From Lachnospiraceae bacterium (lineage in GTDB: Bacteria > Bacillota > Clostridia > Lachnospirales > Lachnospiraceae): a DNA stretch of 64,000 nucleotides. A program made the translations under genes and the position numbers. The first letter of the stretch is position 1; each line of letters starts with the position of its first letter. Shown here piece after piece: positions 8,894 to 16,550 of the stretch. Below the pieces are notes generated by a model. The model saw nothing but the letters and a program-made list of their open reading frames with translations, was not told where the DNA came from and did no database searches. Where the stretch lies: contig JAITGA010000027.1 in assembly GCA_031280955.1 (NCBI GenBank), positions 106,692 through 170,691 of the forward strand, in the 5' to 3' direction.

Positions 8894-9100
8894 ATGAGCA
8901 AGTCTTTTACAGTAGCAATTCAAAAAGAAGATGATTGGTATGTTGCAAAGTGCCTTGAAAACAGTGTAGCTTCACAGGGTAAAACAATGGATGAAGCCAC
9001 TGATAATCTGTATGAAGCTCTCTCGTTGTATTATGAAGACGAAGTGTTACCTGTCATTTTCCCACAAACTTATGTAACAACAATGCAGGTGGCGTTCTAA
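8894..9100 (+). CDS. hicB: HicB-family antitoxin
   Basis: This 68-residue protein begins MSKSFTVAIQKEDDWYVAKC and continues GKTMDEATDNLYEALSLYYE, the HicB partial RNase H-like fold. Family members carry a WYVA-CLE block and an EA--NL-EAL--Y helix, and both are visible. HicB neutralises HicA, an mRNA interferase with a double-stranded RNA-binding fold. This short form lacks a fused DNA-binding domain. It has its own promoter and strong ribosome binding site, and its stop overlaps the ATG of the downstream hicA reading frame by one base (TAATG), the usual coupled arrangement, here in antitoxin-first order. Confidence 0.8.
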   Translation: MSKSFTVAIQKEDDWYVAKCLENSVASQGKTMDEATDNLYEALSLYYEDEVLPVIFPQTYVTTMQVAF

Positions 9101-9302
9101 TGCCGCCGGTACTGCGACCGGAGCAGGTCATAAAGGTTTGGAAAAGAATGGTTTCTGTTTTGTTAAGCAACGTGGTAGTCACAGAAAATATAAAGGCAAT
9201 GGACGAACAGTAATAGTGCCAATGCACTATGAAATAGCGAAAGGCACATTAGGTTCTATACTGGAGCAAGCAGGATTGACTCTTGATCAGTTAGTGATGT
9301 AA
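9100..9302 (+). pseudogene. hicA: HicA-family toxin, frameshifted
   Basis: The reading frame starts MPPVLRPEQVIKV and then shifts at about 9136-9140 (GGTTTGG). From 9141 the expected HicA sequence resumes in another frame: EKNGFCFVKQRGSHRKY, then VPMHYEIAKGTLGSILEQ and a stop at 9300-9302. The KQRGSHRKY block contains the HicA catalytic histidine (G-S-H). The 203-bp length is one base short of a whole number of codons, so a single T lost from a GTTTTGG run explains everything. It could be true inactivation, leaving an orphan antitoxin, or an assembly error. Confidence 0.75.
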
Positions 9303-9389
9303 TTATGCCACTCGAAGCGGAAGCAGTAGCTTGTCCGCAAACACAGCATATTGCGTACCCCGCAACTAAGATAATAGTCTTAAACACCT

Positions 9390-10061
9390 TCACGCACACA
9401 CCTTAACAACACTACGGTTCTGCAACTTCCAATAAACGAAAATACTGGCGGCGGAGATAAGCAAACCAATCATCAAAGGTAACAAGAACTCAATTGAGAT
9501 AGGGTTAGAGATTGCCGTGCCAACGAACACACAGGGAACCATGAAAGGAATCAACCCCAGTAATGATACGCCGATATACTTCCAGTATGGCATATTGAGT
9601 GCACCGAAGAATAAACTGACTAGTTCAAATGGGAGCGGTGAAACCCGTGCCACGAAGCATAACAGCAACTGATTATTCTGGTTTTCCAGCAAAAAAGCTT
9701 TTGCTTTGATATTCTTTTCCATGATTTTGTGTACCATATCTGTACCCAATACTTTTCCCGCTATATATCCTATGCTAAGCGAGATAACCAAGCCGAGAAT
9801 TACAACCAACAATGCCCAACCCGTCGGCAAAACAATCCCGGCAACAATGAAAGATGTGGTGATTGGCACAACGACGATGAAAGGCTTTACTATATAAAAG
9901 GCAATGAGTACAAGTATCGCCGGAACAATTGAATAAGGTACATAGTTGACAATGTCATCAACAGACAAAGTCATCATATACGGCATTAAAAGTGGTACAA
10001 GAACCACTACGGCAAGCAGCGGAAGTATGGTATAAAACCACTTATTGTTTAATCTCTTCAT
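9390..10061 (-). CDS. TVP38/TMEM64 (VTT, SNARE-associated Golgi) family membrane protein
   Basis: This 223-residue protein has about five to six membrane segments. The VTT-domain pattern covers about residues 60-190: PITTSFIVAGIVLPTGWAL, a glycine-rich YIAGKVLG helix, then FVARVSPLPFELVSLFFGAL, which corresponds to the family R-SP-FPF-L----G motif. VTT/DedA proteins are related to lipid scramblases and flippases of the envelope. A longer frame to 10247 is rejected because GAGGGGGG lies directly before the ATG at 10061 and the extension is unlike the family. It is the last gene of the tetR-ABC operon, after a 145-bp gap rich in hairpins. Confidence 0.75.
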   Translation of the reverse strand: MKRLNNKWFYTILPLLAVVVLVPLLMPYMMTLSVDDIVNYVPYSIVPAILVLIAFYIVKPFIVVVPITTSFIVAGIVLPTGWALLVVILGLVISLSIGYIAGKVLGTDMVHKIMEKNIKAKAFLLENQNNQLLLCFVARVSPLPFELVSLFFGALNMPYWKYIGVSLLGLIPFMVPCVFVGTAISNPISIEFLLPLMIGLLISAASIFVYWKLQNRSVVKVCA

Positions 10062-10087
10062 AAAGTCCCCCCTCTCGTATCTTTGGG

Positions 10088-10198
10088 TAGTGTCGAATTT
10101 GACGAATTTGACACTACATTTACCTCTTTTTGCTTCAAAGGAGCTTGCATACTTGTATGCTAGTAGGCTTGCATAAGCATAGCTGCCTATGCAAGCCT
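10088..10198. repeat. Cluster of three hairpins with repeated GCTTGCAT
   Basis: TAGTGTC (10088-10094) pairs with GACACTA (10110-10116) around a duplicated GAATTTGAC. GCATAC (10147-10152) pairs with GTATGC (10155-10160). AGGCTTGCATA (10165-10175) pairs perfectly with TATGCAAGCCT (10188-10198). The cluster sits between the ABC permease stop and the VTT gene and could act as an attenuator or transcript stabiliser. Confidence 0.55.
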
Positions 10199-10206
10199 CG
10201 CGTACC

Positions 10207-11799
10207 CTACTGTGAAAAAACCATATTTCTGTTTCGGTATCCGACAAAACCGACGACCGAGATAATTGCTGCTAGCAAAGTAATGATGATGGTCGTTCCC
10301 ACGTTGTGTTCATCGATCGGAATGTTAGGAATATGCCCGAAAGGTGACAGCTTTGCAAACCAACTCGGCAATCCCAGCAACGGGCCGAAGAACAAAACAG
10401 CGAAGCCGTAGCCAAAGTAAGCCCACACCAGAGTGGTAAACCGTGGCAGGAAGCCGACGAGAAACACTGCCACTCCCAACACTCCCAACATTGCCGGGAT
10501 ATATACAAAGCAAGCACTCAGGAAGTCAGAAAACGCAATCGGGTTTTCCATAACCGCATAGCCTGCTGACCATAACCCGAATGCACTTGCAAAAGGCATG
10601 ACCAGACAGGAAATTGCTGCGATACTGAAGTAACCCCGTAACTGACCATAACGTGACGATGACCGGGAAAGGATGTTCTCCGCATATCCTTGTGCTTCCT
10701 GTGAACGTGCCCTGAGCATGAATTGCAAAACCGGTATCGTACTAAGTATCGAAAGAGCTAGTACGAAAAAGGTCGTGAGTCGCATCGGGTCTCCCTCGGA
10801 AATGGTTTGCCAGAGTTCATTTGATTCGATAATCAACTCCATATCACCCATCAGAGAGCCAAACGACATTCCCAAAAACAACATGATAAACGCCCAAGCG
10901 ATGAAAGGCATCCTGAGCAGTCGCCATGCAAGCCCCTCTGGATTTTTGAGGAAAGGAGGAGCATCTTTTCTGCCAAGTTTGGCGGCAATGATACCCTCTC
11001 CCATGTCACGTACAGAGCAGAGCCAAAATGCCAAAGCTGCGGCAAGGATGCTGACAAGCAGTAAAACGATAACCGGCCACCACAAATCCTCAGTAAAAAC
11101 CTTTGCTTGTGTGATTATCCCCAATGGCGAGATATTTGTCAAGACATTACTTTCCCTGATTGCTCCCATTGCCCTAAGTATGAACGCTCCGCCGAGAAAC
11201 AAATAGGAAAACGAAGCTGCTGTCCGTGGATTGGCACTCAGTTGACTGAAGATAGCGGTCACAGTCGCAAATAAGATACCTGTTGCTCCCATCAAAATGC
11301 CGAATAGAAGAGAAGCTTCCGTTCCGATACCCTCTACCCCCAATGAACCCAACCCCAAGCCCGTCAGCAGCGCAATCACTATATTAATGATGACTGCCGA
11401 TGTCAATGTTGCCGAGAGGTTGGAGAGTCTTCCCGTCGGTAGTGAGCGAATGACTTCGATCCGTCCTCGTTCTTCATCTTGGCGGGTGTGACGGATTACA
11501 TGCAGGATATTCATGAGAGCTATTATCGCCGCCGCCCAGACTGTCATATAGGCAGAGTATAACGCGCCGTGGGAAAAACTGCCATCTTCCAAGTAATATA
11601 CCGAACCGAGCATGGCGGTCATCGCAGGGGTTGAGATAGCCTCCGCCATCAGCAGTCTGTCCGCTTCAGTCGGGTATTGCTCCGGTAAAGTGCCGGCATA
11701 TCCGACCAACATAGCGAGAATACCCAGTACCCACAGGATCATCCGTACCCGGTCACGCCGAAATATCATCCGGCATAATGTAAAGTTGTTTGCGAACAT
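10207..11799 (-). CDS. ABC transporter permease (ABC-2 type, antibiotic-exporter-like)
   Basis: This 530-residue protein has about twelve predicted membrane spans arranged as two ABC-2-like halves. It begins FRRDRVRMILWVLGILAML and carries IRHTRQDEERGRIEVIRSLP in the first cytoplasmic region, which contains the EE-GR-E signature of permeases related to TnrB-type polyketide antibiotic exporters. It pairs with the ATPase encoded four bases upstream; the ATG at 11799 has GAGGGGGTG before it. With a TetR regulator heading the operon, export of an amphipathic toxic compound or antibiotic is the natural inference. The substrate cannot be read from sequence. Confidence 0.8.
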   Translation of the reverse strand: MFANNFTLCRMIFRRDRVRMILWVLGILAMLVGYAGTLPEQYPTEADRLLMAEAISTPAMTAMLGSVYYLEDGSFSHGALYSAYMTVWAAAIIALMNILHVIRHTRQDEERGRIEVIRSLPTGRLSNLSATLTSAVIINIVIALLTGLGLGSLGVEGIGTEASLLFGILMGATGILFATVTAIFSQLSANPRTAASFSYLFLGGAFILRAMGAIRESNVLTNISPLGIITQAKVFTEDLWWPVIVLLLVSILAAALAFWLCSVRDMGEGIIAAKLGRKDAPPFLKNPEGLAWRLLRMPFIAWAFIMLFLGMSFGSLMGDMELIIESNELWQTISEGDPMRLTTFFVLALSILSTIPVLQFMLRARSQEAQGYAENILSRSSSRYGQLRGYFSIAAISCLVMPFASAFGLWSAGYAVMENPIAFSDFLSACFVYIPAMLGVLGVAVFLVGFLPRFTTLVWAYFGYGFAVLFFGPLLGLPSWFAKLSPFGHIPNIPIDEHNVGTTIIITLLAAIISVVGFVGYRNRNMVFSQ

Positions 11800-11803
11800 A
11801 TAA

Positions 11804-12694
11804 TCACCCCCTCGTATTTTTGTAGTGGCTCATGAACAGCTCTTCCAGCGTTGGCGGCGTACATTCTAGTTTGCTGATACCAAAGACTGTCAGAAAAGTC
11901 ATCACCTCATTCAATTTGTCAGTTTCAATTGCAAAAATCAGACTGTCGCTTTCCTTGCGTATGTCGTATACACCCGGTACATTTTCCAGTCCTAGCGCCG
12001 CTTCTTTCGTTTGTACGGTGATACTGGTACGTGTCAAGTGGCGCAAATCTGCCATGCTGCCGGTTTCGATAATCGAACCGTCACGAATGATGCTCACCTT
12101 GTCACAAAGACGCTCGACCTCTTGCAGGATATGACTGGACAGAAATACTGCCTTACCGGCATCTTTTACCTCTTGCACACAGTCTTGAAAGACCCTTTCC
12201 ATCAACGGGTCAAGCCCGCTTGTTGGCTCATCGAGGATATAGAGGTCAGCATCGGAGGCAAAAGCAGCAATGAGGGCCACTTTTTGCCGATTACCCTTGG
12301 AGTAGGTGCGGCATTTCTTTCTCGGGTCTAGCTCAAATCGCTTGATTAACTCCTCTTTGCGGCTTTCGTTTTTGCACCTGCGGAGGCGGATAAAGAAGTC
12401 TATGACTTCACCGCCGGTCAAGTTTGACCAAAGATTTACGTCACCGGGTACGTAGGCGATTTTTTTGTGAAGTTCCACGGCATCTTTCCAGACGTCTTTG
12501 CCAAAAACGGTTGCGTTGCCGCCGGTAGCCTTGAGTATCCCCAGCAGAACACGGATAGTCGTTGTCTTTCCCGCCCCATTGGGACCGATGAATCCATAGA
12601 CCTCTCCGGGAGCTACGCTTAGGTTTACATCCCTCAATGCGGTGAACTGTCCGTAATTCTTGGTTAAATTGTCGATTTTGATAATTTCTTTCAT
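11804..12694 (-). CDS. ABC transporter ATP-binding protein
   Basis: This 296-residue protein has Walker A GPNGAGKTTTIRVLL at about residue 37, a signature-region motif YSKGNRQKVALIAA (the SKGN-QK variant common in CcmA-like drug-export ATPases), and Walker B with the D-loop DLYILDEPTSGLDP. The H-loop follows at LSSHIL. A roughly 80-residue C-terminal accessory domain follows, as in DrrA-type ATPases. The start is supported by AAAGGAGG upstream. It is the second gene of the tetR-ATPase-permease-VTT operon and would drive the adjacent 12-span permease. Confidence 0.9.
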   Translation of the reverse strand: MKEIIKIDNLTKNYGQFTALRDVNLSVAPGEVYGFIGPNGAGKTTTIRVLLGILKATGGNATVFGKDVWKDAVELHKKIAYVPGDVNLWSNLTGGEVIDFFIRLRRCKNESRKEELIKRFELDPRKKCRTYSKGNRQKVALIAAFASDADLYILDEPTSGLDPLMERVFQDCVQEVKDAGKAVFLSSHILQEVERLCDKVSIIRDGSIIETGSMADLRHLTRTSITVQTKEAALGLENVPGVYDIRKESDSLIFAIETDKLNEVMTFLTVFGISKLECTPPTLEELFMSHYKNTRG

Positions 12695-12709
12695 AGTGTT
12701 CCTCCTTTA

Positions 12710-13315
12710 CTAGTTGTAAAAATACTTCTTCATCAGCTCGAGAACCTTGTAAAAATCTTGCATGTGTTCATCGATGGTCTCCATGGTGCTGTCTTTCAAG
12801 ATAGTTGTTCCCATACCTTCTCCGGTCCAGACAAGGAACTTGTCTAAAAGTTGCGGGTTGATGTCTTCCTTTAACCTCGATGTGTCGGTTGCTATTAACA
12901 CCATTTTCTCCCTTGTTTTCAGCCCCTCTGCCATGAAACTTTTAACCTCATCAGCTACCTCGGCATCAGTTTCATAGTATACATTTGCCAAAAATGTCAT
13001 CAGCGCAGGGTATCTTTTCATGATTAGCATTTTGATATCCGACATCATTCGTATCTTGTCAAAGAAATCCGTGACCTCAGGGTCAAGTCCTTTCTCCAGT
13101 TCCTCAGTCATGACCTTTCCGCTTAGTTCGACCAAGTAGAGATAGAGATTCTTTTTGCTGCCGAAATAGTACATCACCATCCCTTTAGCAATGCCAGCCA
13201 GCCCGGCAATATCGGCGATGGACGCTTTCTTGTAACCGTTTTTCCCAAAGACGGTTAAAGCAGCGTTAATGATGTGTTCCTGTTTTTCGGCACGCAGACT
13301 GTAAAAATTTTCCAT
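12710..13315 (-). CDS. TetR/AcrR-family regulator of the ABC exporter operon
   Basis: This 201-residue protein has the TetR helix-turn-helix: IINAALTVFGKNGYKKASI, ADIAGLAGIAKGMVMYYFG, then SKKNLYLYLVE. The C-terminal domain ends DHEHMQDFY-like helices as in TetR_C ligand domains (actual motif IDEHMQDFYKVLELMKKYF). The start at 13315 has AGGAGGTG upstream; the ATG at 13351 is less likely. It heads the operon with the ABC exporter. Its promoter about 250 bp upstream carries inverted repeats suitable as operators, so self-regulated induction by an exported substrate is likely. Confidence 0.85.
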   Translation of the reverse strand: MENFYSLRAEKQEHIINAALTVFGKNGYKKASIADIAGLAGIAKGMVMYYFGSKKNLYLYLVELSGKVMTEELEKGLDPEVTDFFDKIRMMSDIKMLIMKRYPALMTFLANVYYETDAEVADEVKSFMAEGLKTREKMVLIATDTSRLKEDINPQLLDKFLVWTGEGMGTTILKDSTMETIDEHMQDFYKVLELMKKYFYN

Positions 13316-13514
13316 AATCACACCTCCTGATTCGCGGTATTGCTCCCCCAACTAAATTTGCCAAGTATTTACGACAATTTTAGCGTATAGCTTCGTCAAC
13401 TCCTCTTAATGTGCCTAGAGGCACATATCATCGTCGTTTCCTTGCTCTACACAAAAATTCCTCGCAAATCTTTTGGCAAAGTTTAATTGGTGGAGCAATA
13501 GTACGCGCTGTGCT

Positions 13515-13591
13515 GTACGATTGGTATAATACATTATGTATAGAACAATACGTTCTAAACGAATCGTACCACATCAATTTCATCGTGTCAA
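13515..13591 (-). promoter_or_regulatory. Promoter and inverted repeats upstream of tetR-ABC operon
   Basis: On the minus strand TTGACA (13591-13586), 17 bp, TACGAT (13568-13563). Just downstream lies TAGAAC-5-GTTCTA (13541-13557), covering the predicted start. GTACGATT (13515-13522) and AATCGTAC (13562-13569) form an outer perfect inverted repeat that overlaps the -10. The remaining 240 bp to the tetR start would be a long leader with no further structure recognised. Confidence 0.55.
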
Positions 13592-13660
13592 CACTTTTTT
13601 TGAAAATTTTTGAAAAAATTTTCATTACAGTTCAGGCTCCTGATGGAATGGCGCATTTCG

Positions 13661-13722
13661 TGCTTTGCAAAGCAAAGTTCGTGTGCTGTCATTGCGAGGC
13701 GGTTTTATACGCCGAAGCAATC
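13661..13722 (+). repeat. Dispersed palindromic repeat, copy A (half copy)
   Basis: It contains TGCTTTGCAAAGCA, then GTCATTGCGAGGCG, a short T-rich loop and CGCCGAAGCAATCC. The outer arms are imperfectly complementary (GATTGCTTCGGCG versus GCGAGGC). The same module recurs at 42243, 47973, 49313 and 49377. The rest of the 13316-13832 gap holds the tetR promoter and the GT2 promoter; the 126-residue open frame across it looks spurious. Confidence 0.75.
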
Positions 13723-13797
13723 CATAACAAAGGAACAATGGCAGTACTGCTGCGTATTGAAATTACCCCTCACACCCCCTCCCAAAAATAAACCTTG

Positions 13798-13826
13798 TTG
13801 CACTATTTATCCGACTGCTCTATACT
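13798..13826 (+). promoter_or_regulatory. Promoter of the deoxysugar cassette, abutting the start codon
   Basis: TTGCAC (13798-13803), 17 bp, TATACT (13821-13826), then six bases and the ATG at 13833. The predicted transcription start is the A of the ATG, and no Shine-Dalgarno is present. Confidence 0.65.
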
Positions 13827-13832
13827 ATATAT

Positions 13833-14807
13833 ATGAAAAAACTGTCATTTGTAATCCCTTGCTATCGCTCGGAAAACTCGATTACCGCTGTTGTCAGCGA
13901 GATTGACGATGCCCTTCGTGACGGCGGTTATCAGTATGAAATCATCTTGGTTAATGATAACTCCCCTGATGATGTCTGGAGTGTCATTTGTGATTTGTGT
14001 GAGAAACGTGATGATGTCATCGGTCTCAATCTGGCAAAAAATTTCGGTCAACACTCAGCATTGATGGCCGGTTATCGCCATGTGACAGGTGATTATGTCT
14101 TCACGATGGATGATGACGGACAAACACCGGCAGAGGCGATTCCCATCCTCTTATCCAAGTTAATGGAGGGTTTCGATGTTGTTTATGGGAAATACGAGGA
14201 ACGAAAGGATAGTACCTTTCGCAAGCTAGGTTCACGCTTCAACAACTATATGATGGAAAAGATGATTGGCAAGCCCAAGGAAATCCATCTGACAAGCTTC
14301 TTTGTCGCCCGCCGTTTCGTTATTGACAAGATATGCGAGTATCACAATCCCTTTCCTTATATATGGGGGTTGGTCGTCCGCACCACCCACAATATCGCCA
14401 ATGTTACCATTACCCACCGTGAGCGGAGCGGCGGGGACTCAGGCTATACCCTGCGCAAGCTATTACACCTCTGGGTCAATGGACTGACGGCATTTTCGGT
14501 GAAACCATTGCGGGTCGCCTCGATGTTTGGAATGTTGGTTTCGGTGGTCGGCTTCTTTGCCCTTATTTATACCATCGTTGACCGGATTTTGAACCCGGAT
14601 ATGCCGCCGGGATATAGTGCGATGATGTCGGCTATACTGATAGTCGGGGGGGTACTGATGATACTGTTGGGGATGCTCGGTGAGTATATCGGGCGTATAT
14701 ATATCTGTATCAATGATTCACCGCAATATGTAATCCGTGACAGTCGCGGGGTGATTTACGACAGGAAAGGCAAGGACGATGGAGAAATTGATTCGGCTGA
14801 TGCTTGA
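13833..14807 (+). CDS. Glycosyltransferase family 2, DPM1/GtrB-like
   Basis: This 324-residue protein begins MKKLSFVIPCYRSENSITAV, a GT-A fold N-terminus. DYVFTMDDDGQTPAEAI holds the DxD metal site at about residue 94, and SFFVARRFVIDKI follows. Two C-terminal membrane spans (about 235-260 and 270-295) match GtrB/ArnC-type enzymes that load a sugar onto undecaprenyl phosphate for export. It is the first gene of a cassette with a 2,3-dehydratase, a Gfo/Idh/MocA oxidoreductase and an SDR enzyme, so the sugar handled may be a deoxyhexose. The gene overlaps the next by 29 bp. It appears to be transcribed without a leader. Confidence 0.85.
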   Translation: MKKLSFVIPCYRSENSITAVVSEIDDALRDGGYQYEIILVNDNSPDDVWSVICDLCEKRDDVIGLNLAKNFGQHSALMAGYRHVTGDYVFTMDDDGQTPAEAIPILLSKLMEGFDVVYGKYEERKDSTFRKLGSRFNNYMMEKMIGKPKEIHLTSFFVARRFVIDKICEYHNPFPYIWGLVVRTTHNIANVTITHRERSGGDSGYTLRKLLHLWVNGLTAFSVKPLRVASMFGMLVSVVGFFALIYTIVDRILNPDMPPGYSAMMSAILIVGGVLMILLGMLGEYIGRIYICINDSPQYVIRDSRGVIYDRKGKDDGEIDSADA

Positions 14808-16236
14808 ATCGTGGCAAAACAGCGAGGGAAATGTCAACACCATGACAGGGATTCACGCTTGGATTGCCAAGATGAACAGCGATGCCAATGTCGATATCAA
14901 AGAATGTAACATCCATGACAGTTCATTTTGGTTTTACGACGACAGGAATGGAGAAATACTAAACCGTAAGCGTAGTTTCTTTTCCATTAAAGGGATGAGA
15001 CGTTTTGAAAATGGTGATTTTGCCTATGAACAACCGATAATTATCCAACCGGAAATAGGTTATTTGGGTATCATCTTCCGGGAAATCGACGGTGTTCTCA
15101 ACTTCCTGATGCAAGCGAAAATCGAACCCGGCAATGTCAATTGTGTCCAAATTTCGCCAACGATTCAAGCAACCAAAAGTAATTTTACCAGAGTACACGG
15201 CGGCAAATTGCCGACATATTTCTCCCTTTTTGAACAAGCTTCGGCAAAAAACGTAGTTTATGACCAAGTTCAATCAGAACAGGCCTCACGCTTCCTCCAC
15301 AAACGAAACCGTAACATTATCATGGAGATTGAAGATGAGATTGAGATTTTTCCTAATTATATGTGGATGACCCTTGGTCAGATTAAAGAACTTATGCGGA
15401 TCGACAACCTCGTCAACATGGACACCCGCACAGTCCTAGCGGGTATTCCCTTGGGGTTGTTCCATCTGCCTCCGGGCGATTATTCATCATATCGCCGTTA
15501 TTTTTCCAATGAGGGGTTTTATCATTCCGCATTTGACGGTAGTTTTGCCACCTCACTTATCCCTGTTTTTCAGGCGGTCAATGATTTCAAAATGTTCCAT
15601 GATATTCACAGTACCTTAGTTCCGCTTCATGAGTTGGTTGATTGGCAGGTGGATGACAGGGGTGTGACCGGGCGGAAACCACGGGATTTTATGGTGCGTT
15701 ATTATGATATCACCATTACCGGACGTGAGGTAAACCAATGGACACAGCCGTTGTTTAAGGCAATCGGACAAGCGACATTTGCGCTGCTTTGTCAAAAACA
15801 AGAAGGAGTAATGAAGTTCCTTATCACCCTACGCTCTGAAATCGGGACGATGGACAAAGTTGAACTCGGTCCGTCCATCCAGCAGGAGGGTAGCCATGTT
15901 GCCGCTGCCGATGATGAAATAGAAGCTTTCTTTCGCAGTATCCTTGCTCAAAAAGCGGGAATTATCGTAGATGTCATCCTCTCTGAAGAGGGGGGACGGT
16001 TTTACCATGAGCAAAACCGCAATGTAATTATTGAAATTGACGAGAACTATGTATTGCCATTACCGGAGAAGGGCAGATACGGTATCGCAAACAAAAAGGG
16101 TAATCAACATGAAAGCTCCGCTGTTCATGTATCACAGTATTTTTGGGTTGATTATGCTTCCCTCAATTATTTGGTAAACATCAATAATTGCTTGAACATT
16201 CAATTACGTAATTTGTTGTCGTTGTTACCGTTATAG
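14779..16236 (+). CDS. NDP-hexose 2,3-dehydratase family protein (EvaA/TylX3-like)
   Basis: This 485-residue protein has the internal duplication typical of the family: SRFLHKRNRNIIMEIEDE in the first half (about residue 170) and GRFYHEQNRNVIIEIDEN in the second (about 410). Other family marks are WFYDDRNGEILNR near the start and VQISPTIQATKSNF. Known members remove the C2 hydroxyl of dTDP-4-keto-6-deoxyglucose to give a 3,4-diketo-2,6-dideoxy sugar, mostly in antibiotic glycosylation. The start overlaps the GT2 gene and has AGGAAAGG upstream. A 3-ketoreductase and an SDR follow, as the pathway needs. Confidence 0.85.
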   Translation: MEKLIRLMLESWQNSEGNVNTMTGIHAWIAKMNSDANVDIKECNIHDSSFWFYDDRNGEILNRKRSFFSIKGMRRFENGDFAYEQPIIIQPEIGYLGIIFREIDGVLNFLMQAKIEPGNVNCVQISPTIQATKSNFTRVHGGKLPTYFSLFEQASAKNVVYDQVQSEQASRFLHKRNRNIIMEIEDEIEIFPNYMWMTLGQIKELMRIDNLVNMDTRTVLAGIPLGLFHLPPGDYSSYRRYFSNEGFYHSAFDGSFATSLIPVFQAVNDFKMFHDIHSTLVPLHELVDWQVDDRGVTGRKPRDFMVRYYDITITGREVNQWTQPLFKAIGQATFALLCQKQEGVMKFLITLRSEIGTMDKVELGPSIQQEGSHVAAADDEIEAFFRSILAQKAGIIVDVILSEEGGRFYHEQNRNVIIEIDENYVLPLPEKGRYGIANKKGNQHESSAVHVSQYFWVDYASLNYLVNINNCLNIQLRNLLSLLPL

Positions 16237-16270
16237 AGATTGTGAAGAGGTGGGTTTTGGTGCTACCTAA

Positions 16271-16421
16271 GCCTCTGCCGGGTGTGATTCAAAAGACAGA
16301 CCCTTGCGAAACGACGGCACTTAGGTGTTACGAAGCGTAGCGAAGTCACACCTTATGTACCGCTTCGTTTCGCACGGAGCGAGAGCGTGTCTGTCGCTGA
16401 ATCAACAACCACGGCAGAGGC
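16271..16421. repeat. 151-bp palindromic MITE-like element
   Basis: GCCTCTGCCG (16271-16280) pairs with CGGCAGAGGC (16412-16421). Going inward, TGATTCA pairs with TGAATCA, GACAGAC with GTCTGTC, and TGCGAAACGA with TCGTTTCGCA. Inside is AGGTGT...ACACCT. The whole element can fold as one long cruciform. No gene is recognisable in it. It lies in the 314-bp gap between the dehydratase and the oxidoreductase. Confidence 0.7.
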
Positions 16422-16442
16422 GGTAAATGTACACAGTAAATT

Positions 16443-16529
16443 TATGTACCGCTTCGTTTCGCACGGAGCAGCTATGTATCGCTTCGTTTTGCGCGGAGCG
16501 GGTATATGCCGCTTCGTTTCGCACGGAGC
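16443..16529 (+). repeat. Three tandem 30-bp repeats
   Basis: Units start at 16443, 16473 and 16503 with core TACCGCTTCGTTTCGCACGG and few substitutions. A further copy lies inside the palindromic element at 16354-16380, so the array probably arose by amplification of one arm of that element. It ends about 20 bp before the next gene. An open frame reads through it as a ten-residue repeat but is probably not a gene. Confidence 0.8.
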
Positions 16530-16550
16530 GGGTTGTTATAGGAGAATACC

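Noticed and set aside
9390..10247. Longer 285-residue start for the VTT protein
   Set aside because: The extension crosses the hairpin cluster, is unlike the family, and a strong Shine-Dalgarno supports the ATG at 10061.
13411..13791. 126-residue open frame upstream of the GT2 gene
   Set aside because: It runs over promoter inverted repeats and a dispersed palindromic repeat, with no ribosome binding site or protein-like composition.
16443..16529. Three 30-bp repeats considered as a CRISPR array
   Set aside because: The units are contiguous with no spacers, and no cas genes are present; they derive from an arm of the adjacent palindromic element.
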